The notes under the pieces: generated by a model
What the model saw: the letters and a program-made list of their open reading frames with translations, nothing else
The model's database searches: none
What the model was told of the DNA's origin: nothing
Part shown: positions 10,838 through 20,038 of the stretch, piece by piece
Layout of the letters: each line of letters begins with the position of its first letter
Position numbering within the stretch: position 1 is the stretch's first letter
Translations under genes and position numbers: made by a program
NCBI GenBank assembly: GCA_005862225.1
Contig: SZXV01000002.1
Location: 372,001 to 436,000 of the forward strand
DNA: 64,000 nucleotides
From: Chlorobium sp.
GTDB taxonomy: Bacteria > Bacteroidota > Chlorobiia > Chlorobiales > Chlorobiaceae
Direction: 5' to 3'

Positions 10838-11368
10838 TCAACCCTTTTTTGCGTCGCATCCACAATTTCCGGTGATACAGCAACACCATGACGTGCATGC
10901 CCTGCCAATCAGCTCAAAGGCGCCTCCAATGGCACTGATCACATCTGCGAGCACCTCAAAAAGATCAAGTTCTCTTTTTGATTGCAGCCCGAGAGTATCA
11001 GGTAATTTAACCAGCGACTCCCACCCCATTTTGCCGGCATATCCTGCCAGTTGCAGTGGCTCATGCTCAAACATCTGCTTCACCTCCTCTACAACTGAGA
11101 CAATCCTTATGGTGCCCGGTTTTTCAACTGTTGTCTGACAGGCCATTCTTGTGCCCTCACTGACAAGGTTGTCCGACAAAAGCGCTTTTTCCTCTTCATT
11201 AAGTGGAGAGAGCAGCTCCCCACCTTCAAGTACCCTGACATAACAGGTTTGGCATAAAGCGTTTCCACCGCAAAAATATCCTATATGTTCATGATTCACT
11301 CTTGCTATATCAAGAAGTCTGTCACCAACGTTTGCCTCATACTGTTTATTATTGATTGTGATTTGCAT
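10838..11368 (-). CDS. Chlorosome envelope [2Fe-2S] protein, CsmI/CsmJ/CsmX-like
   Basis: 176 residues from ATG 11368. Residues 1-95 are an adrenodoxin-type [2Fe-2S] ferredoxin with cluster ligands in YFCGGNALCQTCYVR and MACQTTVE. The C-terminal 80 residues (LAGYAGKMGWESLVKLPD, then EVLADVISAIGGAFE) look like a chlorosome-envelope domain. In Chlorobaculum tepidum, CsmI, CsmJ and CsmX combine such a ferredoxin with a chlorosome-targeting domain and are thought to move electrons that quench or unquench bacteriochlorophyll excitation. The last 20 residues are strikingly Cys-rich (ACTSWCCCITGNCGCD). Which of the three paralogues it is cannot be decided here. Confidence 0.78.
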   Translation of the reverse strand: MQITINNKQYEANVGDRLLDIARVNHEHIGYFCGGNALCQTCYVRVLEGGELLSPLNEEEKALLSDNLVSEGTRMACQTTVEKPGTIRIVSVVEEVKQMFEHEPLQLAGYAGKMGWESLVKLPDTLGLQSKRELDLFEVLADVISAIGGAFELIGRACTSWCCCITGNCGCDAKKG

Positions 11369-11499
11369 GGTATCATGATTGTTAAGTTCCAAAATACAAG
11401 ACTTTTTTGGTCTTGTTAAAGATAACAGCAAAATTGTATCAAAAGTTGCTGTTTCTCTTATAAACAGGTAACAATTGATAACAATGGGGGGCTAAAAAG

Positions 11500-14400
11500 T
11501 TACGCCAACTGCGTTTTCGACTCATGTTCGATCTTTTTCAACAGCTCACCGTACCGCTCAATCAGCGACGCTGGCGTGGTGTCAGCTCCTGACGGGTGGT
11601 GCAGCGCCAGCTTCATTTTTTTATCAATCTTGAATCCTGGTTTGTACACCTGCATCCATGGCTCCTGGACTGACACAAAGAGATACTGAAGAAATTCCCG
11701 GTTGGCAAGATGTTCGTTATCCTGAGCAGGCAGAAAGATGGTTGTACCCTGAAGCTGAATGTCGATCTTCTCAAGACCGAGAGCAGAGGCGGTGAGCTTG
11801 AGCTTGGCCAGCAACAGCAGGTTTGAAACCTCCTCAGGCAGAGCGCCGAACCTGTCAAGGAGTTCGGTGGCGAGAGCATCGACGTGATGTTCCGACGGCG
11901 CTTTCGAGATTTTGTCATAAAACGCAAAGCGCTCATGAATTGCCGAGAGATAGTAATCAGGGATAAGAGCGTCAAAAAAGAAAACCAGATCACATGGTTT
12001 CTGCTGCCGTGCGGCCTTGGCGCCTTCATCTGAAAACATGTGGCTGAACTCGGTGGATTTCAGCTCGGCAACCGTCTCTTCAAGCATTTTCTGGTAGAGG
12101 TCGAAGCCGAGTTCATGAATATATCCCGATTGCTCGGCGCCCAGCAAATTGCCGGCACCGCGAATATCAAGGTCACGCAGGGCGATGTTGAAGCCTGAAC
12201 CAAGTTCCGTAAAGCTTTCAATCACCGCAAGCCGCTGCATGGCATCCTTTTTCAGGGTTTTCAATGGCGGCGTGACCAGATAACAGTATGCCTTTCGTTC
12301 GCTGCGTCCAACCCTGCCGCGCAACTGGTAGAGGTCGGAGAGGCCGAACATGTCGGCCCTGTTGATGATAATGGTATTGGCATTGGAGATATCAAGCCCC
12401 GAGCCGATGATCGTGGTTGAGATAAGCACATCAACCTCCTTCTGCATAAAATCCATCATGATCTTCTCAAGCTCTTTGGAAGGCAGTTGACCGTGAGCAA
12501 AGACAATCCTGGCAGATGGCACAAGCTCCCTGAGCGTTGCCAGAACATCATCCAGCGAAGAGATACGATTGTGCAGAAAGAAAACCTGCCCCTCCCGCTT
12601 GATCTCCCTCAGAATCGCCGACTGAATCAGCGCCGGATCATAATCAGTGATGATGGTCTCCACCGGCTGGCGATTTTTTGGCGGGGTCGAAACAATAGAG
12701 AGGTCTCTGGCCCCAAGCATTGAAAATTGCAGCGTTCGCGGAATAGGAGTTGCCGACATGGTGAGCGTATCGACTCCGGGGAACTGTTCGCGCAGCTTCT
12801 CCTTCACCTCAACGCCGAAATGCTGCTCCTCATCAATCACAAGCAGACCAAGATCCTTGAAGAGCACATCCTTCGACACCAGCCGATGCGTACCGATAAC
12901 AATATCAATCTGCCCTTTTTCGATTTTTTTCAAAATCTCCTGCTGCTCCTTGCGCGTCACAAAACGGCTGAGCACCGCTATTGAAATCGGGAAATTCTCA
13001 AATCTTCGGGTAAACGACTCAGCATGCTGATGGGCAAGAATTGTTGTCGGAGTGAGTATTGCCACCTGTTTCTGCGATTCGACCGCCTTGAATGCCGAGC
13101 GCATGGCAATTTCAGTCTTTCCAAAACCCGCATCCCCGCAGATCAAACGATCCATGGGATGAGGCTCCTGCATATCCTTTTTGACCTCATTGATTGCCTT
13201 GAGCTGGTCGGGCGTCTCATCAAAAATAAACGAAGCCTCAAACTCACGCATGAAAATGGAGTCGTGAGCAAAAGCAAAGCCGGGCTGCATTTTCCGCTGG
13301 GCATAGACCTTGATGAGGTTGATTGCGATATCGCGGATTTTTTTGCGAACCTTCTCCTTCTTTGCCGCCCACTTTGAACTGCCAAGTTTTGAAAGAGAGG
13401 GGAGAGAGCTTTCGGAGGCAGTATACTTCGAGAGCAGATTGATATTCTGCACATTCACAAAAAGCTGATCGCCACCCGCATATTCAACCAGCACCGACTC
13501 CTGCTCAGAATGCCCTACGGTGATCGTTTCAAGCGACTTGAAAATGCCGACGCCGTAATCCTCATGAACCACATAGTCGCCAAGTTTCAGCTTCTGGAGA
13601 TCCTTGAGCGAAATCCCCCGGATTTTCCTTTTCCGATGCGTTTTATGAGCGTGAAGTTTTCCGAAAATATCAGATTCCGTGTAGAGATCAAGCGCTCCAA
13701 AGGTAAAGCCAGTATGCAGATTGACCGGAACCCAGCTTGCCTCAACCAGGCTGCCAGGCATCTCAGCCGTCAGAAAGTCAGTCAACTCCGCAATTTCGCG
13801 GCGCGAGCTGGTGGCAAACAGAGGTTTGTGGTGTTGCGAACGCTCCTGTTGCAGCAGAGTGGCAAGAATCCGGAAATTGGCATTCAGTTTTGTTTGAGCA
13901 ACAGCGCCAAAATCAATGGCTGAAGCAGAGAACGGCATGATGCGGATACATCGGAACCGTGCAAGCGCCGTCAGCAGTTCATCATAGTCCTCTCGTGCGG
14001 CAAACTCTGCCGTATCATCAAGAATAATAATGGTCGACGGGTCGAGATAGTCAAGAATGGTTGTTTCAGTGCCGGCGGCATTCAGCGTTTCATCAGCAAA
14101 ACTGGCAGTAAGATCGGCTGACTGAACCGTTTTTCCCGACAACTGGCTGTTGATATCAAAAATACGAAGCGATGTTACCGTATCGCCAAAAAATTCAATA
14201 CGCAACGGTTCGCGCGCGCCGCACGGGAAGACGTCGATAATAGAGCCCCGAACCGAAAATTCACCCTCATCCTCAACAAACTCCCGCAGCTCAAAGCTGT
14301 TTGCCGAAAGAAACTGTTTCAGTTTGTCATAGCCGTACTCCTGTTCAGTCTTCAGCCGAAAAATCCTGCTTTCAGCATCGGCAGGCTTGCAGAGCGTGAC

Positions 14401-14796
14401 ATCGAGATCATCAAAAAAAGAGAGAATAATCGATTTTTTCCCGGTCGAAATAGCGCCGATGGAGAGTGACAGTTCATCAGACGTATTGCAGATTGTCTCT
14501 TTTGGCAGCAGCGCCTCAACATCATTGGCGTAAAGCTCAAAGCTGTTCTGGCCGCACAACACCATAACCGAAGAGTGCAGGTCGCCAAAAAGCCCTGCGG
14601 CAAGCAGCGGCGAAAGCGAGCCGTGAAGGCCGGAAATCTCGATTGGCGAAAAAATTTTCTGTTCCGGCAAGCTCTTTTCTACAGATGATTTAAGCGAGGA
14701 GTAGGGCGGCGATTGCCTGAGAGTATCAAAGAGAAAGGCGGGATTTCTTTTCGTGACTGCTGTGCTGTGTTGTTCCGTATCTGATAACGTTTTCAT
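11500..14796 (-). CDS. mfd: Transcription-repair coupling factor Mfd
   Basis: Mfd releases stalled RNA polymerase at DNA lesions and recruits UvrA. It has 1098 residues from ATG 14796 (MKTLSDTEQ); ATG-less extension to 14814 is possible. Visible in order: a UvrB-homology N-terminal module, the RNA-polymerase-interaction domain with [20 protein letters not shown], and the RecG-like translocase with Walker [21 protein letters not shown], Walker [28 protein letters not shown], the helicase motif [12 protein letters not shown], and a TRCF C-terminal domain. It is divergent from the peptide transporter ATPase, 84 bp apart. Confidence 0.96.
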   Translation of the reverse strand: MKTLSDTEQHSTAVTKRNPAFLFDTLRQSPPYSSLKSSVEKSLPEQKIFSPIEISGLHGSLSPLLAAGLFGDLHSSVMVLCGQNSFELYANDVEALLPKETICNTSDELSLSIGAISTGKKSIILSFFDDLDVTLCKPADAESRIFRLKTEQEYGYDKLKQFLSANSFELREFVEDEGEFSVRGSIIDVFPCGAREPLRIEFFGDTVTSLRIFDINSQLSGKTVQSADLTASFADETLNAAGTETTILDYLDPSTIIILDDTAEFAAREDYDELLTALARFRCIRIMPFSASAIDFGAVAQTKLNANFRILATLLQQERSQHHKPLFATSSRREIAELTDFLTAEMPGSLVEASWVPVNLHTGFTFGALDLYTESDIFGKLHAHKTHRKRKIRGISLKDLQKLKLGDYVVHEDYGVGIFKSLETITVGHSEQESVLVEYAGGDQLFVNVQNINLLSKYTASESSLPSLSKLGSSKWAAKKEKVRKKIRDIAINLIKVYAQRKMQPGFAFAHDSIFMREFEASFIFDETPDQLKAINEVKKDMQEPHPMDRLICGDAGFGKTEIAMRSAFKAVESQKQVAILTPTTILAHQHAESFTRRFENFPISIAVLSRFVTRKEQQEILKKIEKGQIDIVIGTHRLVSKDVLFKDLGLLVIDEEQHFGVEVKEKLREQFPGVDTLTMSATPIPRTLQFSMLGARDLSIVSTPPKNRQPVETIITDYDPALIQSAILREIKREGQVFFLHNRISSLDDVLATLRELVPSARIVFAHGQLPSKELEKIMMDFMQKEVDVLISTTIIGSGLDISNANTIIINRADMFGLSDLYQLRGRVGRSERKAYCYLVTPPLKTLKKDAMQRLAVIESFTELGSGFNIALRDLDIRGAGNLLGAEQSGYIHELGFDLYQKMLEETVAELKSTEFSHMFSDEGAKAARQQKPCDLVFFFDALIPDYYLSAIHERFAFYDKISKAPSEHHVDALATELLDRFGALPEEVSNLLLLAKLKLTASALGLEKIDIQLQGTTIFLPAQDNEHLANREFLQYLFVSVQEPWMQVYKPGFKIDKKMKLALHHPSGADTTPASLIERYGELLKKIEHESKTQLA

Positions 14797-14880
14797 TTGA
14801 AGCGTACAAACCATATTTTCATGCGTAACTCCGGCAGAATGTAACCTTGAAACCCCCGAGTGCAGGGCTTGTTGCTAAAT

Positions 14881-15849
14881 ATGGAAAAAATTCTTGAACT
14901 GAAAAATCTCAAGACCTGGTACTCGACCGACAATGGCATTGCCAAAGCTGTCGATGGAGTCAGTTTTTCGCTTGGACGGAACCGGACACTGGGCATTGTT
15001 GGGGAGTCGGGGTGCGGAAAATCGGTGACGGCGCTCTCTATCATGCGCCTTGTTCCCATGCCTCCCGGTTACTTTGCCGGAGGCGAAATTTTGTGGAAAG
15101 GGAGCGACCTTCTGAAACTCTCCGAAGAAAAGATGCAACGACTGCGCGGCAACGACATTGCCATGATTTTTCAGGAACCGATGAGTTCACTCAACCCGGT
15201 CTTTACCTGCGGCTACCAGATCATGGAACAGATTCTCATTCACCGCGATATCAACCATACAGAGGCAAAAGCGCGATCCGTCGAACTGCTTCACCTTGTC
15301 GGCATTCCCAACCCTGCCGAACGATTCTCATCCTATCCCCACGAGCTTTCTGGAGGAATGCGCCAGCGGGTGATGATTGCCATGGCGCTCTCCTGCAACC
15401 CGGCGCTGCTCATTGCCGACGAACCAACCACCGCGCTTGACGTCACCGTGCAGGCGCAGATACTCGACCTTATCGGCAAACTGAAAGCCGATACCGGCAT
15501 GAGCGTGATGCTCATTACCCACGACTTCGGGGTTGTGGCCGAGCTTTGCGAAGAGGTGCTGGTGATGTATGCCTCTACGGTGGTCGAAAAAGGCTCCGTT
15601 CAGCAGCTTTTCAGCAACCCGCTTCATCCCTACACCAGAGGGCTGCTCAAATCCATTCCCCGTCTCGGTTCACCAAAAGAGCGCCTTCACGTCATCGAAG
15701 GCAACGTGCCCAGCGCCGTCAACCTGCCCGCCGGGTGCCGCTTTGCAGGGCGATGCCCCCTTGCCGACGCCCGCTGCCGTCAGGAACAGCCTCAGCTTGT
15801 TGCCTGGGAGCCAGACCATGAAGCGGCCTGCTGGAAGGTGGGGGAGTGA
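14881..15849 (+). CDS. Oligopeptide/dipeptide ABC transporter ATPase (OppD/DppD)
   Basis: 322-residue ATPase subunit of a peptide ABC importer, from ATG 14881. Walker [20 protein letters not shown]-loop [13 protein letters not shown], signature [18 protein letters not shown], Walker [21 protein letters not shown] and H-loop [12 protein letters not shown] are all intact. The C-terminal Opp/DppD extension with [13 protein letters not shown] and the Cys-bearing [18 protein letters not shown] is characteristic; in this family these Cys may bind an Fe-S cluster. No permease or binding-protein gene is next to it, so it is an orphan subunit here. Confidence 0.93.
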   Translation: MEKILELKNLKTWYSTDNGIAKAVDGVSFSLGRNRTLGIVGESGCGKSVTALSIMRLVPMPPGYFAGGEILWKGSDLLKLSEEKMQRLRGNDIAMIFQEPMSSLNPVFTCGYQIMEQILIHRDINHTEAKARSVELLHLVGIPNPAERFSSYPHELSGGMRQRVMIAMALSCNPALLIADEPTTALDVTVQAQILDLIGKLKADTGMSVMLITHDFGVVAELCEEVLVMYASTVVEKGSVQQLFSNPLHPYTRGLLKSIPRLGSPKERLHVIEGNVPSAVNLPAGCRFAGRCPLADARCRQEQPQLVAWEPDHEAACWKVGE

Positions 15850-16027
15850 GCGGAACGTTATTGCTGGAGAATCAAAAAAGCAGCCTTTGGTTTCCAATGA
15901 AAAGGATGCTGAAAAGAGATCTCCTCGTTGATGTATGCTAACGACATAGCCGCCAATTTTTCCTGTTCTGAACGGATATATGCAGCATTTTGGTAATTTG
16001 CGGCTTCGCAGGGTACTTTAATGATAA

Positions 16028-16297
16028 TTCTTTAATACCCCTCAAGCAGCCCCCCAGGCTACCCCCCAGGCTCTGAGACTTATAGCGGTGCTTGATCATG
16101 AAATGAGTGCCGCTGAACTGATGGAAGCCTTGCATATCAAAGACCGGAAATACTTCCGGGCATCATTTCTTCAATCAAGTCTGGATGACAACTATGTGGA
16201 GATGACCATTCCTGAAAAACCGAGCAGCCCTCTCCAGAAATACCGACTGACTGAGACGGGCCGGATTATGCTCAACAAAAACGGGAGTGCCGAATGA
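16028..16297 (+). pseudogene. C-terminal fragment of an AlbA_2/RecG-like ATP-binding protein
   Basis: The frame opens after a stop at 16025-16027 and has no credible start. It begins with the Pro/Gln-rich linker TPQAAPQATPQALRLIAVL, then the winged-helix end EMSAAELMEALHIKDRKYF and VEMTIPEKPSSPLQKYRLT. These are the hallmarks of the C-termini of AlbA_2/HATPase_c_4 proteins (often annotated ATP-dependent DNA helicase RecG-like), which commonly sit inside type I restriction loci. The N-terminal catalytic part is gone. Its stop overlaps the next remnant by ATGA, preserving the ancestral operon junction. Confidence 0.72.
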
Positions 16298-16416
16298 GTG
16301 GGCAGCATACACGGAAGTCCGCCTGGAAGCTGGTGAGGTTCGGCCATGTAGTGCGAAATGCGAATCTGGTAGAGGGTGATACTTTGGCCAACCGCATCGA
16401 ACGAATGTTAATATAA
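16294..16416 (+). pseudogene. N-terminal remnant of a type I restriction specificity subunit (HsdS)
   Basis: From ATG 16294 the reading frame gives 40 residues ending at TAA 16414-16416. The segment SAWKLVRFGHVVRNANLVEG matches the usual start of HsdS proteins (WKxVxFGxVVRNxN). It overlaps the AlbA_2-like remnant by ATGA, the normal arrangement in intact type I loci. The target-recognition domains are missing and sequence resembling a Fic C-terminus follows, so a deletion has fused two unrelated remnants. Confidence 0.6.
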
Positions 16417-16423
16417 TATCAAG

Positions 16424-16549
16424 TATTATTCTGCGAATCAACTGGTTGGAGCGATGGTAGAGCTCGGTATCTTGCAGGAAGAAACCTGATGGCAACGGAA
16501 CCGGGTTTTTGTTTTTCGCAAGTATCTTGATGTTTTTATTGACAAAAAC
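16424..16549 (+). pseudogene. Fic-family C-terminal winged-helix remnant with in-frame stop
   Basis: The plus frame reads SANQLVGAMVELGILQEET, then TGA (16487-16489), then WQRNRVFVFRKYLDVF. This is the typical end of Fic-domain adenylyltransferases (a winged helix ending TG-x-x-RNR-x-F-x-Y-x-x-YL). The stop replaces the expected Gly codon of the conserved TG, a one-base GGA-to-TGA change. No Fic active site (HPFxxGNGR) is present nearby. After 16549 the frame drifts into unrecognisable sequence. Confidence 0.5.
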
Positions 16550-16561
16550 ATAAATAAGCGG

Positions 16562-16602
16562 AATCTTATTGTGTTTTTTATGGGTTTAAACACAATAAGA
16601 TT
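16562..16602. repeat. Perfect 15-bp inverted repeat
   Basis: AATCTTATTGTGTTT (16562-16576) and AAACACAATAAGATT (16588-16602) are exact inverted copies with an 11-nt spacer. A good -35 box TTGACA lies at 16539-16544, so the repeat falls where a -10/+1 would be, like an autoregulated toxin-antitoxin operator. It is followed by TTT and could also be a weak terminator. Confidence 0.55.
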
Positions 16603-16741
16603 TTTGGATTGTGCTTTCCATGCTCAATCCGGCTTGCTGAAGAACAAGGCCTAAGGTTTTATCCGGCAGTACTCCTGAATTTATTGCCAGCCATTTATCA
16701 CTGTTATGGCCGATTTTTAAGCGTTTTGAATTATAAGGCAT
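16588..16741 (-). pseudogene. Small ORF, possible HicA-like C-terminal remnant
   Basis: The minus frame from ATG 16741 encodes about 50 residues. The only suggestive part is LPDKTLGLVLQQAGLSMES, which recalls the end of HicA mRNA interferases (TLxxIxxxAGLSxEE). The N-terminal HicA fold with its catalytic His is not recognisable. Its 3' end runs into the inverted repeat at 16562-16602. It lies among other gene remnants, so it is called a pseudogene with low confidence. Confidence 0.25.
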
Positions 16742-16816
16742 ACTTTATAACTTATCTGCAACAAATGTAACCCTTTTTACTCATAACAGACGGTATTCCG
16801 GTTTTTTTCGAGCATC

Positions 16817-17278
16817 ATGGCACAGACAAAAAGTGCAGGGTACCGGTTTCTGACCGAGAAATACAGGATAAGGCACATACCTCACTGGAGATCATCGTTT
16901 GTTTCTGATGCCAGGAGGGCGTGCTACTCAGTCACTGAAAATGAGGTGCGTGAAGAGTTCTATCCAGCAAGAAACTGGCCGGGTGAGAGAGCGTGCGACC
17001 ATCTTGAATTTGCCATCAAATACGACGGGCTCAATCTTGCTCTCCTGTGCACACTCTTTCGCCACATTGAGTCACAGGAACTGGCCGATTTTATTCTGGA
17101 ACACCCCGTCAGCATTCCCCGGCGCAAACTCTGGTTTCTGTACGAATTCCTTACAGGCTCCACTCTCCCTCTGGAGGATGCTGCCAAAGGGAACTACACC
17201 CTGCTGCTTGACCCGGAAGAATATTATACGCTGAAAAATGCCATCCGCAGTCAAAGGCGCCATTCAGGAGATCGTTGA
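16817..17278 (+). pseudogene. N-terminal fragment of a Fic-domain protein
   Basis: About 150 residues from ATG 16817 match the N-terminal region of a Fic-family subgroup (GYRFLTEKYRIRHIPHWRSS, CDHLEFAIKYDGLNLALL, RRKLWFLYEFLTGSTLPLE, GNYTLLLDPEEYYT). The match ends near 17240 and the frame runs into out-of-frame sequence. The AMP-transferring Fic core with HPFxxGNGR, which should follow, is absent: the gene has lost its middle and cannot be active. Its C-terminal remnant follows in another frame. Confidence 0.7.
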
Positions 17279-17447
17279 TCTGCCAGACCGGCAGATTGAT
17301 CTCTTTATCAACCTGAGCCTTAAAAATAATGGAAAAGTGTCTGCACGGAAAAGAGAAAACCATTTTGCAAAGCTGACAGAGCTGGAGATCGTCGGAATGG
17401 AAGATGCGGTACAAAAAGCATTTGCATCAAAACCAGAAGTTGTTTAA
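17245..17447 (+). pseudogene. C-terminal fragment of the same Fic-domain protein
   Basis: In the frame ending at TAA 17445-17447 the sequence GAIQEIVDLPDRQIDLFINL and NGKVSARKRENHFAKLTELE matches the C-terminus of the Fic subgroup whose N-terminus precedes it. The two parts are joined in different frames with the catalytic centre deleted, so 16817-17447 is one internally deleted gene. Confidence 0.65.
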
Positions 17448-17515
17448 CAAAGCCTGTCGCTATATCCTGCAACTATGATTGCTGGTGATGATGAAAGAAA
17501 GAGGGAGGTACTGGT

Positions 17516-18535
17516 ATGACTATGCCTGAATGGTTCTCACATATTCCCCGTCTTGAACTGACTGAACCGTTGTGGTTGTTGCTGTTGCCGGTCTTGGTTT
17601 TGGGGGCATGGTTCAAGGAGCGGCGGGAGCGTCAGGGAAAAAGTCCCGCCATACTTTTTCCGGGACTTGAGCGTCTGAAAGCTTCGGGATTTGAGGCTCG
17701 TCGGTGGTTGATTGTTTTGCCTCAGTGGTTGCGCTGGGGTGCGCTGGTGCTTTGTGTTGTGGCGCTTTCAGGGCCTCGTCTGCTGTTCCGACAGAATGAA
17801 GCAGAGGCGCGGGGCATTGATGTGATGCTGGCGCTTGATATTTCGGAATCGATGTTGCAGAAGGATTTTGCCGGTAAAAGTCGTCTTGATGCCGCCCGGG
17901 ATGTGGCCCGCAATTTTGTTTTGCGTCGATCGAATGACCGGATGGGTCTTGTGGTTTTTCGGGGCAAGGGATACACGCAATGTCCGCTGACGCTCGATCA
18001 TGAGGTGCTTGCCATGTTGCTTGATAATCTTTCTCCCAGGATTATTCAGGATGATGGAACGGCTATCGGTACGGCGATTCTTGTTGCGGTCAATCGTCTC
18101 AAGGCCTCTGAGTCGCTGAATAAGGTTATTATTCTGGTGACTGATGGTGAAAATAATGCAGGAGAGGTTGGCCCTGCAACGGCGGCAGGGCTTGCTGCGC
18201 GGAGCGGGATCAGGATTTATGTGATCAACGCCGGTTTTAAAACTCTCGAAGATCGGCTGGATGGTTCAGGTGAGAGCGGCAGCCATAATGCGGCAAGGGA
18301 CGAAGAGTCGCTTCAGGGTATTGCCCGCACAACTGGGGGCGGATACTTCAGGGTTGAGGATCCTGCTGGATTTGATCAAACCATTCATCGTATTGATCGA
18401 CAGGAGAAGAGCCGTCATGCGGGGGTGGTTATGGAGCATCGTTCAGGGTTGTTTTTTTCTTTGTTATTTGTTGCTGTTGCGTTGCTTTTGCTTGAAGTGG
18501 TGTTGTCGAACACTCGATTGTTGAGAATACCGTAG
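17516..18535 (+). CDS. BatA-like von Willebrand factor A domain membrane protein
   Basis: 339 residues from ATG 17516 with a strong GGGAGG ribosome binding site. Transmembrane helices lie near residues 18-32 and 65-85 and at the C-terminus (about 310-330). The VWA domain in between has the metal-ion-dependent adhesion site LALDISESML and the later TDGENNAG. This is the arrangement of BatA (Bacteroides aerotolerance) proteins, thought to form an envelope complex with BatB. Classic Bat operons also carry a MoxR ATPase and a DUF58 protein, which are not adjacent here; remnants lie upstream instead. Confidence 0.85.
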   Translation: MTMPEWFSHIPRLELTEPLWLLLLPVLVLGAWFKERRERQGKSPAILFPGLERLKASGFEARRWLIVLPQWLRWGALVLCVVALSGPRLLFRQNEAEARGIDVMLALDISESMLQKDFAGKSRLDAARDVARNFVLRRSNDRMGLVVFRGKGYTQCPLTLDHEVLAMLLDNLSPRIIQDDGTAIGTAILVAVNRLKASESLNKVIILVTDGENNAGEVGPATAAGLAARSGIRIYVINAGFKTLEDRLDGSGESGSHNAARDEESLQGIARTTGGGYFRVEDPAGFDQTIHRIDRQEKSRHAGVVMEHRSGLFFSLLFVAVALLLLEVVLSNTRLLRIP

Positions 18536-18575
18536 CATGGAGCTTTTGGAATGTTGAGCGAAAGGGAGTGAACTG

Positions 18576-19592
18576 ATGTGTTTTGCCAGGCCTGAAAATA
18601 TTGTTTATCTGCTTTTGCTGATTCCTCTTGTCGTGTTTCTTGGTTATGGGGTCATGCGAGAGTTTCAGGTGCGCGAAGCCGTTGTGAGGCCTGCGATGGC
18701 TGATGCCATGATGCCCCGTCTCAGACGGCGTATGGTGTTGCTGAAAAAGGGGTTGCTTTTTTCGGGCATTGCCTTGTTGCTTTTTGCCATGACGGGCCCC
18801 CGTTATTGCAGTGGGGGGCGACCGGTGCTGCGTAAAGGTGCAGACCTGGTTTTTATGCTTGATGTTTCCCGCAGCATGTTGGCCAGGGATGTGCTTCCCG
18901 ATCGTCTTGGGCAGGCGAAACAGGAGATCATCAGCATCAGTCACGCTGTCAATGGTGGTCGGCGTGCCATTCTTCTTTTTGCCGGTGTTCCGCTGGTGCA
19001 GTGTCCTCTCACCACTGATAAAGAGGGTTTTGATGCCTTGATGGGCATGGCGTCTCCCGATCTTATTGATGAACAGGGAACCTCGTTTCGCACGGCATTT
19101 GAGCTTGCAGGCACTCTTCTTGAGCCTTCAGCGGAAAATCGGATGCCTCCGGGTATCAGGGGGGAGAAGATTGTGGTGCTGTTGAGTGATGGGGAGGATC
19201 ATGCGGGTGATCTTCGTCAGGTTGTGCAGCAGTTGAAAAAGGCGGGAGTTCGTCTCTTTGTTATAGGAGTTGGCATGCGCCAGCCGGTCGCGATTCCGTT
19301 GGGTGGAGGCGAGTTTAAAAAGGATAAGCTTGGCCAGGTGGTGATGAGCAGTTTTCGGCCTGAAATGTTGCAGGCGATGGCTCATGAAGCGGGTGGCTAT
19401 TATTTCAGAAGCAGAGCTGAGCACACTGTTTTTATGGAGGTTTCTGAACGAATTAACCGTATTGCGGCGGCATCCCGCTGGGTGATGGATCCTGCCGGGC
19501 ATGAGTCTCTCTCGCTCTATTTTCTTGTGGCCGGGTTTGCTTGTCTGCTTGGAGAAACCATGATTGGGCGAGGTTATGCAAGGGGTTGGTAA
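18576..19592 (+). CDS. BatB-like von Willebrand factor A domain membrane protein
   Basis: 338 residues from ATG 18576 with a GGGAG ribosome binding site, 40 bp after the BatA-like gene. Two N-terminal transmembrane helices (about residues 9-25 and 57-73), a VWA domain with the MIDAS motif MLDVSRSMLARD and LSDGEDHAG, and one C-terminal helix. A Bat pair with conserved order suggests a membrane complex with both VWA domains on the periplasmic side. No TPR-containing BatC follows. Confidence 0.85.
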   Translation: MCFARPENIVYLLLLIPLVVFLGYGVMREFQVREAVVRPAMADAMMPRLRRRMVLLKKGLLFSGIALLLFAMTGPRYCSGGRPVLRKGADLVFMLDVSRSMLARDVLPDRLGQAKQEIISISHAVNGGRRAILLFAGVPLVQCPLTTDKEGFDALMGMASPDLIDEQGTSFRTAFELAGTLLEPSAENRMPPGIRGEKIVVLLSDGEDHAGDLRQVVQQLKKAGVRLFVIGVGMRQPVAIPLGGGEFKKDKLGQVVMSSFRPEMLQAMAHEAGGYYFRSRAEHTVFMEVSERINRIAAASRWVMDPAGHESLSLYFLVAGFACLLGETMIGRGYARGW

Positions 19593-19712
19593 AGAGCATG
19601 TTGTCGGCGTCACTTCGGGAAGTGCATTCCCTTTTCTTGCTGAAAAAGTGTTACATTACCTTTGTAATCAAGTAATATCCAGTTCATTTTCAGACGCAAA
19701 ACAGATATCATT

Positions 19713-20009
19713 ATGGAGCAGCAAAACACGGGGCTAAGAGCTCTTGACTCTATTGAAAGGGCAAAGCTTGGAATCAAGGTTTTCAATATGCCATTTGATG
19801 AAGCTGAAGAGGTGATTGATGCTTATGCCAGTCAGGGCGATTATGACCCTGCTTCTGTTGAGCTTTTTAAGGAGCAGCTTGATACCCAGCGGCATATTCA
19901 GGAGAAAAGTGTTGAATTGTTCTCTACTGGCGCACAGATTCTTCGGTTGGTGGTCAATGCGGTATTAAAAAATATGCCATCGCCTCCTGGAGAGACTTCA
20001 AAATCCTGA
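19713..20009 (+). CDS. Small hypothetical protein upstream of clpB
   Basis: 98 residues, acidic and helical, with no signal peptide or transmembrane segment. I do not recognise the family. Visible features are MPFDEAEEVIDAYASQGDY and a C-terminal amphipathic helix STGAQILRLVVNAVL. It lies 29 bp before the truncated clpB, so it is probably cotranscribed. Codon use is normal. Confidence 0.55.
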   Translation: MEQQNTGLRALDSIERAKLGIKVFNMPFDEAEEVIDAYASQGDYDPASVELFKEQLDTQRHIQEKSVELFSTGAQILRLVVNAVLKNMPSPPGETSKS

Positions 20010-20038
20010 ACTTGAACGTTGTCTAAACAACCAGAATC

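Noticed and set aside
12700-13200. Mfd Walker A written GDAGFGKT instead of GDVGFGKT, considered as a damaged site
   Set aside because: The Val-to-Ala change does not touch the nucleotide-binding Lys/Thr; all other motifs are intact.
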